Shown one piece after another: positions 12,783 through 12,783 of a DNA stretch of 12,783 nucleotides. The notes beneath the pieces are model-generated. The model ran no database searches, was not told the DNA's origin, and saw only the letters and a program-made list of their open reading frames with translations. The position numbers and the translations under genes were made by a program. The number at the start of each line of letters is the position of its first letter. Positions within the stretch are counted from its first letter, which is position 1. Source of the DNA: Candidatus Gastranaerophilales bacterium (GTDB lineage Bacteria > Cyanobacteriota > Vampirovibrionia > Gastranaerophilales > Gastranaerophilaceae); NCBI GenBank assembly GCA_910588555.1, contig CAJUPC010000030.1:6397-19179 (forward strand), given 5' to 3'.

Positions 12783-12783
12783 C

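Overview
The window is AT-rich and gene-dense, and comes from a bacterium with type IV pilus machinery (PilT) and several loose type IV pilin-like genes. The pilin signature FTLAE(I/V)LITLGIIGVIAAL and the scattering of such genes beside housekeeping genes resemble gut Vampirovibrionia/Melainabacteria (Gastranaerophilales). That assignment is inference from recalled family resemblance; nothing in the window is a taxonomic marker. No stretch over 300 bases lacks a gene. The longest gene-free part, 1-233, holds a duplicated multi-hairpin repeat.

Layout. 1-233: two near-identical copies of a hairpin repeat behind a membrane-anchored protein of unknown function (minus strand, 234-833). 871-3447: mutS, divergent from that gene with interlocked promoters. 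3459-4932: an accessory patch with four small XRE-type DNA-binding proteins (all minus strand) and one unrecognised 112-residue protein (plus strand). Two of the XRE genes and their upstream regions are a duplicated pair. 4939-5033: a dense array of inverted repeats between the fourth XRE gene and a divergent pilin-like gene (5108-5773). 5813-7047: queF (queuosine pathway) overlapping yraN. 7038-8144: recF on the other strand. 8236-9561: a small unknown protein followed by pilT. 9596-10370: a second pilin-like gene, out of frame here because of a 12-G tract in its leader. 10490-12022: lysS with a clear terminator. 12085-12753: a third pilin-like gene.

Two themes stand out. First, start-site architecture splits in two. 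mutS, recF, queF and all four XRE genes have a -10 box ending 6-7 bases before the ATG and no Shine-Dalgarno, as expected for leaderless mRNAs. The pilin-like genes, pilT, lysS and the two genes of unknown function on the plus strand have Shine-Dalgarno sequences. Second, pilin-like genes appear to be under unusual control: one by a divergent XRE repressor with palindromic operators, one by a homopolymer able to switch the reading frame, and one with its ribosome-binding site inside a hairpin. The homopolymer-controlled pilin leader, which also carries two palindromes and a duplicated FTLA(D/E)V motif, is the observation most worth following up.
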